Part shown: piece by piece, positions 13,201-23,620 of the stretch | How positions within the stretch are numbered: the first letter of the stretch is position 1 | How the letters are laid out: the number at the start of each line of letters is the position of its first letter | NCBI RefSeq assembly: GCF_016808095.1 | Contig: NC_068971.1 | Coordinates: 35,762,131 to 35,826,130 of the forward strand | DNA from: Vigna angularis | Lineage: Eukaryota > Streptophyta > Magnoliopsida > Fabales > Fabaceae | Direction of reading: 5' to 3' | Length of the DNA: 64,000 nt | Position numbers and translations under genes: made by a program | Notes under the pieces: generated by a model | Databases searched by the model: none | What the model saw: the letters and a program-made list of their open reading frames with translations, nothing else | Told to the model about the DNA's origin: nothing

Positions 13201-13835
13201 TACATCAACGAAGTAGCTACACGAATTTCAAGACAACTGACCGCACTGAATCCAGTTCCTTACCAAGTCATCACAAGAAGCAACAGCATCACACTGGAAG
13301 CTGGGCGACGCCGTTTCGGAATCTGCACGATTGAGCGGGGCAACAGAACCGGGGTCATGCCGCGGCCAGAGCAGAGAAGGAGAAACATTCGCCGTACCCT
13401 TGAATTGCAGCGACGCGTCCTCCTTCCATTGATCACAGTTTTTCCTCAACGAGGAGAGGAGATTGGTTCGCAGTTGTTGTGGAAGGTCGGGAGGAAAGAG
13501 CTTCAAGACGTCGTGGTGGTGGTCGGGGCGAGCGAGGTTGTAGCGCGCGCATTTTCTGAGGAGGGAGCGGAGACACGCCAAGACCTGCGAGATAGGTGAG
13601 GTGATAGTAGAAATGAGGGAATTGGCGGTGAAATTGGTGAAGTGAGAGGGTTACTTACGGGGTCCAGTTGAGAGAGTGAAGAGAGGCGGAGGAGGGATTG
13701 GAAGCGAGTCTTGTCGGAGAGGGGAAGACCGGTGTTGCGCGTAGACCAGAGGGTGCAGAGGATGCGGTTCAGTGATTCTTCTGATTCTATGTGCGTTAGG
13801 TTGTGAAGTTCCTGCAGCACTTCACTCTCCTCCAT
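10224..13835 (-). CDS. COMMD9: COMM domain-containing protein 9-like (Commander complex subunit)
   Basis: Five minus-strand exons give about 250 aa: 13835-13659, 13584-13264, 12738-12646, 12445-12329 and 10268-10224. All four junctions are in phase 0. COMMD9 belongs to the COMMD/CCDC22/CCDC93 (Commander) assembly that acts with endosomal retriever in cargo recycling; its role in plants is little studied. Two blocks align by eye with human COMMD9. In the helical N-domain, VLKLFPPDLPQQLRTNLL faces ILALFPENFHQNLKNLL. In the COMM domain, SLPCLKSMTW and LEAMLRSLTYIREQLNTV face SLPRLVDLDW and LDTMLDGLGRIRDQLSAV. The C-terminal exon encodes VETSSGPPNKKQKL, a basic tail. Residues 120-166 are an insertion absent from human COMMD9 (198 aa); an alternative donor inside exon 2 could remove part of it. 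The last intron (about 2.06 kb) is inflated by a MULE at 10636-12215. Confidence 0.85.
10636..12215. mobile_element. non-autonomous Mutator-like element (MULE) in the last COMMD9 intron
   Basis: This element is about 1580 bp with long inverted termini. About 150 bp at the left end, starting AGTTTAAACCCTCG, matches the reverse complement of the right end, including the stretches TATTTGTGTGTCAATCTCAA and GAGGGCTTAATTGACTCAT. It is bracketed by a perfect 9-bp target-site duplication TATAATATA (10627-10635 and 12216-12224), the length expected of Mutator-type insertion. The interior (about 10850-11990) is clearly richer in GC than its surroundings and has short open frames on both strands. I could not match them to any protein. 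It may be captured host sequence. No transposase is visible. Confidence 0.85.
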
Positions 13836-14131
13836 CTGCTACACCGCTGCTTCCTCCACACAGATCAACATAGGTTTCTTCCTTCCTCCTCCTTGCTTCA
13901 ATTCACTTCTAAACTGTACCGTATTCTCCACCAATTATTCGGGTTAGTTACTTTTCATGAATGGAAATAAAAATTAAATAAAAGAGAGAGGGATGAAAAG
14001 AAAATAAATAAAGGCAAAGTTAAGTTATTATTATAAGTACCGAAGTATGTTTTTAGTACTTATATATGAAATTATAATTAGTTTATTTATAAAATTTATT
14101 TGTATACGTGGAATATCCTTCTAATAGGACG
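13836..14131. other. COMMD9-like promoter and 5' region
   Basis: This is the short AT-rich upstream region of the minus-strand COMMD9-like gene. The pyrimidine-rich segment near 13850-13900 may be leader. No clear TATA box was assigned. Confidence 0.35.
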
Positions 14132-14140
14132 TTAAATTTT

Positions 14141-15264
14141 GGCTTAATATTTATTTTCTTCACTATTGTTTTTTTAGTTTTGTTTAAAATAGTTGTCAAC
14201 TTTTTGGATATTTAAAGTGATTTCAAATTTTATAATTTTTGTTCAATTTAGTTTTTTACTCTAAGCGTGTCTAAATAGTTAATCACATAGTGTTCACATG
14301 AGTTATTAGTAAATATTGTGGCTACCAGACCATCTCATCTTTTTCCAACATTCTCGACTCCATCCTTGTAGTATCCCTAGTCATTAAACTCTCTCTTCCT
14401 GTCACTATGTCATCACAATGTATCATCCTCTTCTTCCTCATTACTATTACTAATGTTAGATAGTCAACATCTTCTTTGAGCAAGTCGTAAATCACAGATT
14501 TGAAACCTCACAAACAACTTGTGAAAAACCCTAAATTACGCATCAGATCGCGAGAACCTCCACGGCCAACCACCCAAACCAAATGTGAAGCCACCAACAG
14601 TGCAACCACAAATCACTCCAGAAACCTCTATCAGCCACCACTTCCTCGCATTACCAACCGAAGTCATGGTGAAACCCTAACGACCCATCTTGAGCCTCTC
14701 CACACAAAGCCCCATTGCAAATTCAAATCTGCAACGCAAAAAGCTAGAAATCACAAATTGCAAATGAAACACAACATCTCCATCATCGTAAATCGAATCA
14801 ACCATGACAAGGCATCATCTCGTGAATCATCATCTAAATCACCACAAATTCGCACAATTATGAAACTCAACTCGTGAATCATCATCTCAATCAACCATGG
14901 AAACATTAAGAACCACGAAACTCTTACATCATCCACCTTCAAACACAAGCCCCAAATCAGATAAAAGAATTTTGAATCAAATTGCAGCAACGAGAAATCC
15001 ACCTTCATCGTCATGGAAAGCCAAATCATGAACTAGAAAACCTCACTCACATCACTGTCATACGCAATCATGTTAAAAAATGGAACACGTCTTTCACTCA
15101 CGGGTCACGTGGATACCATGTTATTAACGATTTAGATGCTCTCAAGGAAAATGACTAAATTGAACAAAAATTACAAAAATTGTGACAACTTTAAATTCTC
15201 GAAAAAGTCAAAGATCACTTTAAACAAAATAGGCGAAAATAGGGACCAAAATAGGTATTAAGCC
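14141..15264. mobile_element. non-autonomous MULE with 9-bp TSD
   Basis: A 1124-bp element whose left end (GGCTTAATATTTATTTTC) is matched in inverted orientation by the right end (reading GGCTTAATACCTATTTTGG on the minus strand). The inverted repeats extend imperfectly for about 150 bp. A perfect 9-bp target duplication TTAAATTTT flanks it (14132-14140 and 15265-15273). The interior is richer in GC than the flanks, and an open frame at about 14500-14877 has no recognisable homology. No transposase is visible, so it was mobilised in trans if at all. Confidence 0.85.
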
Positions 15265-15273
15265 TTAAATTTT

Positions 15274-16571
15274 TTTATAAAATATTTATAAAAAAATGTT
15301 GAACAGATTAAAAAGTCAAACACGACTAACATGACACGTGTAATTTTAAAAAATATTTTTTTATTTTCCTTTTCTTTTACATGTTTTTCTTTTTTTTACT
15401 TTCCTTCTTTCATATTCTTCCTAGCTAGCACTAAGGATCACCTCCTTTGTCCAATCAACCCACTACCAATAATGCTAATCGTATTTGGAACACTCATTGG
15501 TGTCACCGGTACGAATCTCTCCTTTTTCTTCTTCACCACCTACGAGAGATCCAATCATCCATTGATTTTCCAAACTCCTTCCACACAATTAAAATAAAAA
15601 CTTAACATATCTCATGTGTATTAAGTTTCAACTTCCTTCAAAAGCATCAATTTTTGTGTTTATTTGCAATACAATGTCTCGACACAACAATTGATGAGTC
15701 ATAAAATTACCATTTTGCGACATAATGATATCATATGTGAAGGACAAGTTACACATAATAAATTCATAAAGTAATCACATAATTGTTATTCAATGTAAGT
15801 TTCCAATTCTTCATAAATGAAAGTAGTCTCAAAGCTAAATAACAATAACTATGATTCTTAGGGGTGGACAAAATTAACTTAATTGTAGTGAATTATCCAT
15901 TAATTGTACTATATTGAATTAAAAAAATTGAACTATTTACAATACAAATTGAATTACACTATTTTATAGTTCAGTTTTAGAAAATGGAACCTCTAAAGTT
16001 ATAATTCAATTAATTTCTCAATAAATTAAAACTAATTCATTTTATACTTTTTACTTGTTTGAGAGTCTCTAAATTTACACTTTTGTTTAACTATTGTCGA
16101 TTAGACCAAACCTTGGTAATTAAAACTGACTTTTTGAATTTAGGTAATTTTAGGTAAGGGTTGACTTAGTCGAATTTCGGTTGGGACTAACTTAACCGAG
16201 TTTTAGCTATGCTCGACTTGGCCAAATTCAAACAATTTTTTGTTAAAGCTGACTCAGTTAAATTCGATCGATTTTTGATCAGGATCGTCTCGACCATTCA
16301 TGACCATCCCAGATGAATTCCGTTGATTTTCACCAACGCCGACTCAGTTAAATTTTGTCAATTTCGATTGGGACCAACTCGACTAAGTTTTACGGTACTG
16401 TCAACATAATTCGACCAATTAAAATTTCGGTTGAAAATTTAATTTTACAAATTTTAAAAAAATATAAATGACTAAATTTTTATATTTTTATATTGATTCT
16501 ATACATCTTATATGAAGTTTGAAATACATATAATAAATTTGACTTATTATAATGATTTTTTACATATATGT
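15274..16571. other. AT-rich intergenic DNA with a degenerate direct-repeat patch
   Basis: No gene was found. From about 16140 to 16440 a degenerate motif recurs around GACTCAGTTAAATT and TCGACTNAGT with TTTCGGTTGGGACTAAC-like stretches. It reads as a decayed minisatellite or a decayed subterminal array of an old transposon. Confidence 0.4.
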
Positions 16572-16852
16572 TGTGACATCCGGGCACTGACGAGGGCGGT
16601 GAGTGACGCTGGTGCAAGAGGCATGGTGTAGGGGGCACAGACAAGGAGCGGCTCCTGGCAGCTTTGAGTGGAAGGGGTACATGGACGAATCGAACATACA
16701 CCGGAATGAGAGGGATCTGGAGATTGTATAGATATGGGACTATACAGTTGAAGGATAGCTTAAAGGGATTGATTTGACTACTCATATCACCAAATGCATT
16801 TGCTTTTCGGTGACCCATAAAAACTCCTTAGGCGTGCTTAGCCTGGAATTAT
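16572..16852 (+). mobile_element. Cassandra-type TRIM LTR fragment with 5S-rRNA-like segment
   Basis: The segment opens with TGTGACATCCGGGCAC, a plausible LTR 5' end. Towards its right end are TTTTCGGTGACCCATAAAAA and AACTCCTTAGGCGTGCTTAG. The latter resembles the 5S rRNA internal-promoter region (AACTCCGCAGTTAAGCGTGCTTGG). Cassandra terminal-repeat retrotransposons in miniature carry such 5S-derived sequence in their LTRs. The copy stops after GCCTGGAATTAT, before the 5S C-box region, so it is truncated. The assignment rests on remembered similarity. Confidence 0.55.
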
Positions 16853-16993
16853 AAAAAAAATTTATAGAACCGTTATAAAATATCTTATCTACATTAATGC
16901 GTCTAAAGTAAATTTTAAATCTATTTTATTTATAGTAATTAATTAGACTAATTTAATTAATAAGTCAATAATTAAATTTAAAAAATTTATCAC

Positions 16994-16995
<2 letters not shown>

Positions 16996-17049
<54 letters not shown>
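16996..17049. repeat. (AT)n microsatellite
   Basis: An uninterrupted AT dinucleotide run of about 54 bp, just to the right of the Cassandra-like fragment. Confidence 0.95.
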
Positions 17050-17054
<5 letters not shown>

Positions 17055-17590
17055 GGTTAAATCATTTTATTTTATATCTATCTTATTTCCATTTAATTTA
17101 CATTCCGAAATCTATTAATAACCCACTATTTATTATCTAACTACAATTACCATTTTATTTATTTATTATTTAATCATTTTTATCAATTGTTATTATTTAT
17201 TTATTTCATTTGAATATACAGTCACACGACATATCTTTTCATACATACGTCGGAGAATTTGGATAGATGTTTAAATAAAGAATTTTTAAAGAATACTTTT
17301 GTTTATATATACAAAAAAATTGGAAATTTGTTTTAATAAAGAATAATTTAGTTTATATGCCAGAATTTGGAATTCTCTTTTTTACAAAGAATTTTAAAAG
17401 AATAATTTACTCTCTACTACCTTTAAAATGTTAACTTAGAAATTCTTATAATTTAGAAACATTTTGAGTTATAGAATTTAAATTAACATAGCAACAATTT
17501 AGATTTAACTGTACTCAGTTTTTAGATTAAAAGTACATATAAGTTGAACTATTTTTTTTTTCAGAAAATAATAATTGAGTTATTTTTTTA

Positions 17591-18852
17591 AGGGTTAAAT
17601 ATGATTTTAGTCCTCAAGCGAATTTGGTTTTAATCCCTCTTTCAAAGTAAGGTACATTTTAGTCCTCTTCCTTTAGGAAACCATAATTTTCCGTTCTCCA
17701 AATCCAACGGCGTTAAAAAAAAAAACTGAGCTGGCTAACGGTGTAATGCCACGTCATTTTTTTTTCTGAGTCAATCTCCCTCCCACACTGGTGCCGTCTC
17801 GACTCCGTCTCCAAGCAGTTCCTCCTCTCCAACTTGGCCCTCCACGGCAAGACCCGTTTGGACTCCTTCGCGGTCTTCGCCGCCCCCTACGGCCACTGCC
17901 GGCAGTTCTTCCAAGAACTCCACGACGCCTCCGATATCTAATTCCTGATCACCTCCCACGCCAACCCTCACTTCACCTCTCTCCCCCTTCCTCTCCCACC
18001 GCGTTCTCGTTTTGCTCGATGACTTCGCCGTCAAATCCTCACACTCTCTCTTCTTCAACTCCCTCAAATCTCGAGGCTTTGATCTCCATTTCCACCTTGC
18101 CGATGACCCCCAATTTCAGATTTTGTTGATTCGGGTCATGATTTTGTTGATCCAAAACGTAATTAAGAAGAAATTTTCTGAGTTTTTGGGTTTGATTTGG
18201 GGTTTTTTGGGCTGTTGTGTTTTGAGGGTTTTGTCTTGCAGGTGAGGAGGAGCTTCTCCGTTTGGATGTTCGACGGTGTTGCTTGGGGCGTAGGGAAAAG
18301 TCTCACGGTGTAGGTTTCCTAGAGGATTGGGGGGTTTTTCGATTCTGATGGTTATGCTGTGGAGGCTCGCGACGAGAGTGAATGGTTGCTCATGGTGGTG
18401 GTCCGATGCGAGCTTGTAGAGGACGACGAAGGAAGAGTGGTGGCAGAGATATTGAACTCGTAATGGCACTGCTCGCGTTGGGTGGAGGTGCGATGAGGTT
18501 GCTCGCGTCTGGGTGTTGATGGTGGAGGTGCGTGATGGAGGATGTCGGAGGGTTTCTGCAGCGGCAATTTCACGGCGACATGATGGTTGGCCGGCACGAC
18601 ATTGTGTTGGCAGTGTGGCATTGACGACGGGAAAGATTGACGTGGCAGAAAAGTTGGGAAGATTTGGTTAGGTCAGAACAAAAAAAATGGCGTGGCACTT
18701 CACCGTTAGCCAACTCAGCTTTTTTTTAACGCCGTTAGATTTGGAGGACAAAAAATTATGATTTCCTAAAAAAGAGGACTAAAATGTACCTTACTTTGAA
18801 GGACTAAAAACAAATTCGTTTGATAGATTAAAGACTAAAAACATATTTAACC
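17591..18852. mobile_element. Pack-MULE carrying an OST48 gene fragment
   Basis: The element is about 1.26 kb with inverted ends. The left reads GGTTAAATATGATTTTAGTC and the reverse complement of the right reads GGTTAAATATGTTTTTAGTC. Both then share AAAGTAAGGTACATTTTAGT and, inverted, CTGAGCTGGCTAACGGTG. The flanking 9-mers ATTTTTTTA (17582-17590) and ATTTTCTTA (18853-18861) match at 8 of 9 positions. The interior is GC-rich and contains a stretch encoding the N-terminal region of OST48 (see 18003-18119). Another open stretch at about 17795-17943 (RLDSVSKQFLLSNLALHGKT...) is unidentified. No transposase is present. The 42441-43077 element belongs to the same family. Confidence 0.8.
18003..18119 (+). 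pseudogene. captured fragment of OST48 (oligosaccharyltransferase 48-kDa subunit)
   Basis: The frame from 18003 reads [20 protein letters not shown] and continues [18 protein letters not shown]. This is the conserved N-terminal region of plant OST48/DGL1, the non-catalytic subunit of the ER oligosaccharyltransferase that N-glycosylates proteins. Only about 39 codons are present. The similarity stops after DDPQFQ, where the OST48 sequence should continue into its RYGQYLYD region. There is no signal peptide, no downstream exon and no C-terminal membrane segment, so it cannot be a working subunit. Its position between MULE termini says that it was transduplicated. Confidence 0.75.
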
Positions 18853-18869
18853 ATTTTCTTAATAATACT

Positions 18870-19660
18870 ACCAACAAAGTGAAATTTTAACGGAGAAAAA
18901 CTGAAAACTTAACTGTTTCCTCAGTTTTAACTACAATCAACATTCCTCATTTATTTATTTTTTCCCAATTATCTGATATTTATGTAAATATAAATTTGAA
19001 TTTTAAAATCTCAATTTTTTATACATATAATTAATTCATAAGGTTAAGAATTAAATTTTATTCCAAACTTAAAAATATATTATTATTTTTTTATAAACAA
19101 TATTTAAAATAAACATAATTTTAAATATGAGAACTTTCAGGTAAAATTGTTTTAGATATAAAGAAAACTAAAATCTCATCAGAAAATAATAATTGTTTTC
19201 TAAAATAATACTAAATTAAAAGCAAAAAATTAAACTGAAAATTGTTACTTCAATCACACTAAGGAAATAAGAAAATAAAGAAAAAGAAAATTAATACTGA
19301 AGTGCATATCTCATATTTATTAAACTAATTAACACTTTATCATTCTAATTTTATAATCTATAATTATAACAATATTAATATTCATATAATTAATCTGAAG
19401 TTAAGAACAAAAATCATGATCAGTATTTTTATTTTTTATTTAATGATTTTTTTAATTTTTTAATTTTTGAAATATAGAATAACAGTATATTTTTACTTGA
19501 CTAGTTACATCAAATGATAGTACGATGATATATTTATAAATCTCCAGAAAATTTAAACTGTTTTACTTCAATTTAAGAAAATACAAGTGAAGAATTTCAA
19601 CCGAATGAGTGGCTTATCAGAAAATTTAAACTGAATAAGTTGAGGATGAGTTCTGGTAGA
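18870..19660. other. AT-rich region upstream of the arabinofuranosidase gene
   Basis: No gene or clear element seen. The sequence is about four-fifths A/T. The proximal promoter of the downstream gene lies at its right end. Confidence 0.4.
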
Positions 19661-19669
19661 CTCTTACTC

Positions 19670-19677
19670 TATAAATA
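19670..19677 (+). promoter_or_regulatory. TATA box of the arabinofuranosidase gene
   Basis: A perfect TATAAATA lies 52 bp before the ATG at 19729. With the usual TATA-to-start spacing this leaves a leader of about 25-30 nt. Confidence 0.65.
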
Positions 19678-19728
19678 CAGCATGGAAGCACCAACACAAG
19701 CCATTTGGAACGAAGAATCAGAGAAAAA

Positions 19729-22468
19729 ATGACTATGAAGATCTTTCTTATTTTCTTGAGCTGCTTCACACTATGCTGTTTTGCAAAGCAAAGGTCAACT
19801 TTGCACATAAATGTCACGGAAGGAGCTGGGAGAAAAATTCCAGATACCTTCTTCGGAGCATTTTTTGAGGAAATAAACCATGCAGGAGCTGGGGGATTGT
19901 GGGCCGAGCTTGTTCGAAACCGAGGTTTCGAAGAAGGAGGCTCAAGTGTTCCCTCAAATATATTTCCATGGGCAATGGTGGGAGATGATTCAACCATACA
20001 GATCTCAACCGATCGTAGCTCTTGCTTCGATCGAAACAAAGTTGCATTGCGTATGGATGTTCTCTGTGATGGACCCAAATCTTGCCCACCTGATGGTGTT
20101 GGCATCTCCAATCCTGGTTTCTGGGGCATGGTCAGTGCCTTCTCATCTCTCACAACTCTTTTTTTTTTTAAAATGTTTCTCATATCTATAATTAATGTCT
20201 CTCATGTTCCATCAGAATATTGAGAAAACACACAAGTATAAAGTAGTGTTCTTTGCCAAAGCAAGTGGTGTGGTTGATCTTCGCGTCTCGTTTGTTGGAT
20301 CCGATAATACTGAGTTGGCATCAAACAGCATTACGTCTGTAGGTCACAATGTTACAGAGTGGACGAGGATGGAGACCGTACTGGAAGCGAAGGCCACTAA
20401 CCACAATGCAAGTCTCCAAATAACGACAAGCAAGAAAGGAGTTTTATGGTTAGATCAAGTTTCAGCTATGCCACTAGACACGTTCAAGGTAAGTATGCAT
20501 CTCATGCTCAGGAATGCAATGCAATGCAATACTTTTGTTGTGAGTTTTTGTTAACATTGTGTTCCCACAGGGTCATGGATTCCGAAAGGACCTTGCTCAG
20601 AGGGTGGCCGCTTTGAAGCCCAAATTTTTCAGATTCCCTGGTACGTAGGTTGAGCTCAAAGTTAATGATAAGAAAGTGTTGTATTGAGAAATATGTAATA
20701 ACAGTATTGGTGGGTTGCATTAGGTGGATGTTACGTTGAAGGAGGTTATATGAGAAACGCATTCAGATGGAAAGACAGCGTGGGAGCATGGGAGGAGAGA
20801 CCTGGTCACTTCGGAGACGTTTGGAGTTATTGGACCGACGATGGTTTTGGCTATTTTGAGGGCCTCCAAGTACCTTCTTTCTTCTCCTTTTCCTTTTTCT
20901 TTTTCCTTTACCTTTTGATAATTCAAAATCTTATCTTTCTCTTTCCTTTCTCCATCAGTTTTCAGAGGATATCGGTGCCTTGCCTGTCTGGGTTTTTAAC
21001 GATGGTATATATACGTAAAAACATTATTTGTGATAAAAAATATCATTGAATTTTTCATTCTGATCCATTATTTGGTTCATATATATAGGTCTCAGCCTCA
21101 ATGACGAAGTGGATACCTCTATGATCGGACCTTTTATTCAAGTGAGAGTTTCTTCATTTTGTTAACTTTTTAGAAATTCTAAATTTAGAATTGTAGTTTA
21201 AAGAATGTGAATTGTGTAACAGGAAGCTCTGGATGGACTTGAGTTTGCAAAGGGTTCGGCAAAGTCAAAATGGGGATCTCTAAGAGCTTCCATGGGACAT
21301 CCCGACCCATTCGATCTCAGAATCGTTGCCATTGGAAACGAAGAGTGCGCCATGTCTAAGTATCGAAGAAACTACCTCAAATTTTATGACGCCATCAAGC
21401 AAGCTTATCCAGATATTGAGATTATCTCTAACTGCGATGCTTCTCAAAAACCCTTGGATCATCCAGCTGATTTCTACGATTTTCATGTAAAAGCTTTTCT
21501 TCGATTTTTATCATGTCATAATAATTATCTATACAACTCTTTCTTAATGTATACATTTTTCAGATTTATACAAATGCCAACGACATGTTTTCGAAGCATA
21601 CGAAATTCGATGACGCACCACGATACGGTCCAAAGGTTTGAGTTCTTTTTAGGTATATTTATATGATTATGATATGAATGATTATGAAGAGGGAAGATGA
21701 AGTTTGATTGTGTTGGCAGGCGTTTGTGAGTGAGTATGCCGTTTGGCAATCGGACGCCGGTAATGGAACTCTTCTTGCTGCCGTGGCTGAAGCTGCATTC
21801 CTTATTGGATTGGAAAAGAATAGGTTCTGTCTCCTTTTCTTCATTAATTCTATCTCTCATTCTTTCTTATTTCTAAATTGTTTTTGTTCTTCAAACAGTG
21901 ACGTCGTCCACATGGTTAGCTATGCACCGCTTTTCGTAAACAAAAACGACAGAAGGTAATTTTGTTATGCTTTTTGATTTGAGCAGTGTTATTTTTGTGG
22001 AATGATGGTATTTAATTTGAAATGGTTTGTAGGTGGACACCCGATGCAATTGTATTTGACTCTCACCAGAGCTATGGAACTCCCAGCTATTGGATTCAAC
22101 ATCTTTTTAGCACTTCAAGTGGAGCCACTTTGCTAGATTCAACTCTTGAAAGCACTTCCGATTACATAGTTGCATCAGCAATCGAATACAGAAATCCTTC
22201 AGAGAAGAAAATGTATTTGAGAATAAAGGTTGTAAACTTTGACAGTGATCCCCACAGGTTTAGGTTTTCTATCAGTGGAGTCGATTCGAAGGTTAAAGCA
22301 TATGGAGCAACGAGAACAGTGATCACAGGGCCTAACGTCAAAGAAGAAAATTCTTTTTCTGAACCTAACAGGATTGTCCCACAACACAGTTCTCTGAAGA
22401 ATGCTTCTTCAGACATGACTCTCATGCTTCCTCCTTACTCCCTTACTTCCTTGGATCTCTTCATATAG
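19729..22468 (+). CDS. ASD1: secreted alpha-L-arabinofuranosidase, glycoside hydrolase family 51
   Basis: Eleven exons give 640 aa: 19729-20130, 20216-20488, 20571-20640, 20724-20869, 20959-21004, 21089-21141, 21223-21486, 21564-21635, 21720-21823, 21899-21955 and 22033-22468. All junctions are GT/AG and phase-consistent. The N-terminus (MTMKIFLIFLSCFTLCCFA) is a signal peptide. The enzyme removes arabinofuranosyl residues from arabinan and arabinoxylan in the cell wall. It aligns throughout with Arabidopsis ASD1 (EEINHAGAGGLWAELV; GHGFRKDL; WEERPGHFGDVW; APLFVNKNDRRW). The GH51 acid/base is Glu370 in IGNEEC and the nucleophile is Glu447 in FVSEYAV; both are intact, so it should be active. 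It is diverged enough from ASD1 to be a lineage paralogue: it is shorter at the C-terminus and has WQSD where ASD1 has TGKD. ATG 19729 was chosen because the frame upstream offers only TTG. Confidence 0.95.
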
Positions 22469-22630
22469 ACTCTCAACACCACTTCATTCTTTTCTTTTTC
22501 TTTTCTTTTCTTTTCTTTTTTTTAATAAATAGGATCCTACCATGTATTTTTTCATTAATTTTATACACATTTTTTCTTCTCATTTATATTAATTTCTTTT
22601 TCTTCTCATTTTTTCTTTTTCTTTTTCTCA

Positions 22631-23556
22631 TTTATAAAATATGCACAAATACTAAAACATCAATAAATTTTAATAAGGTTATGAGTCTCATTAAATTTCT
22701 TCTAAGATTTCAAATTAAATATTTAAATGTGATACATTCCTTCTTAATTGTCATTTATGCTTCATAAAATTTGTATTAAAAAAATTTTCCCAAGTAATTG
22801 CTTACTTACTGTGTCACTAATTTTTGTAAGAATTACATATAGAAATTTTTTGAACAAGATTGAGTCTCACTAAAATTCTTTTAAGGTTTAATAAGTTTTT
22901 AGTTTCATAAATTTAAAAACACTAATTAAAAAATGACATATTACATAAGTTATTGACATATTATATTAGTTTCAAAATTAATGTTGTCTCAAACGACATA
23001 ATAAGTTTGACACATATCACATCGGTTGATCAACCGGTATAAAACAAGATCATATCACATCAGTTGTAACCATAATCAATTTAGAATTGAAATATTAATT
23101 AGTGTTGAACAAATCATATTACATCAGTTGCTGATATAATATGCCCTTACTCTTTTGAAAAAAAAAACATATCACATTAGTTAAGTTAAGAATCGATGTA
23201 ATATACCACACATTTGTAACTTAATTGATGTGATATATACTGTTTTTTTTAAAGAACAAAATGTTGCTAGCTACAACACCATATCATGTTGTAATCAAAT
23301 TTACATAGATTCCATATTGTTGAGAATGACAATATTTGATGTTTTGATGTAATAAATCCTAAAGTTTTACTTAAACATCAAGACTTCTCATCAACTACAA
23401 TAACATACTTTAAATGTCCAAATAAAACATTATGCTAAAGAGAATGAGTACTAATATTTATGCCACAAGAAATATCTTGTTCATTCATTGCAAATTTCTT
23501 CAAAAATGTTCGTAGCCAATGATTTATTATTGTAAAAAACCTGTAGTAGATATAAT

Positions 23557-23620
<64 letters not shown>

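Noticed and set aside
17771..18621. Several overlapping frames inside the Pack-MULE as genes
   Set aside because: Only the 18003-18119 stretch has recognisable protein similarity, and it is a truncated copy.
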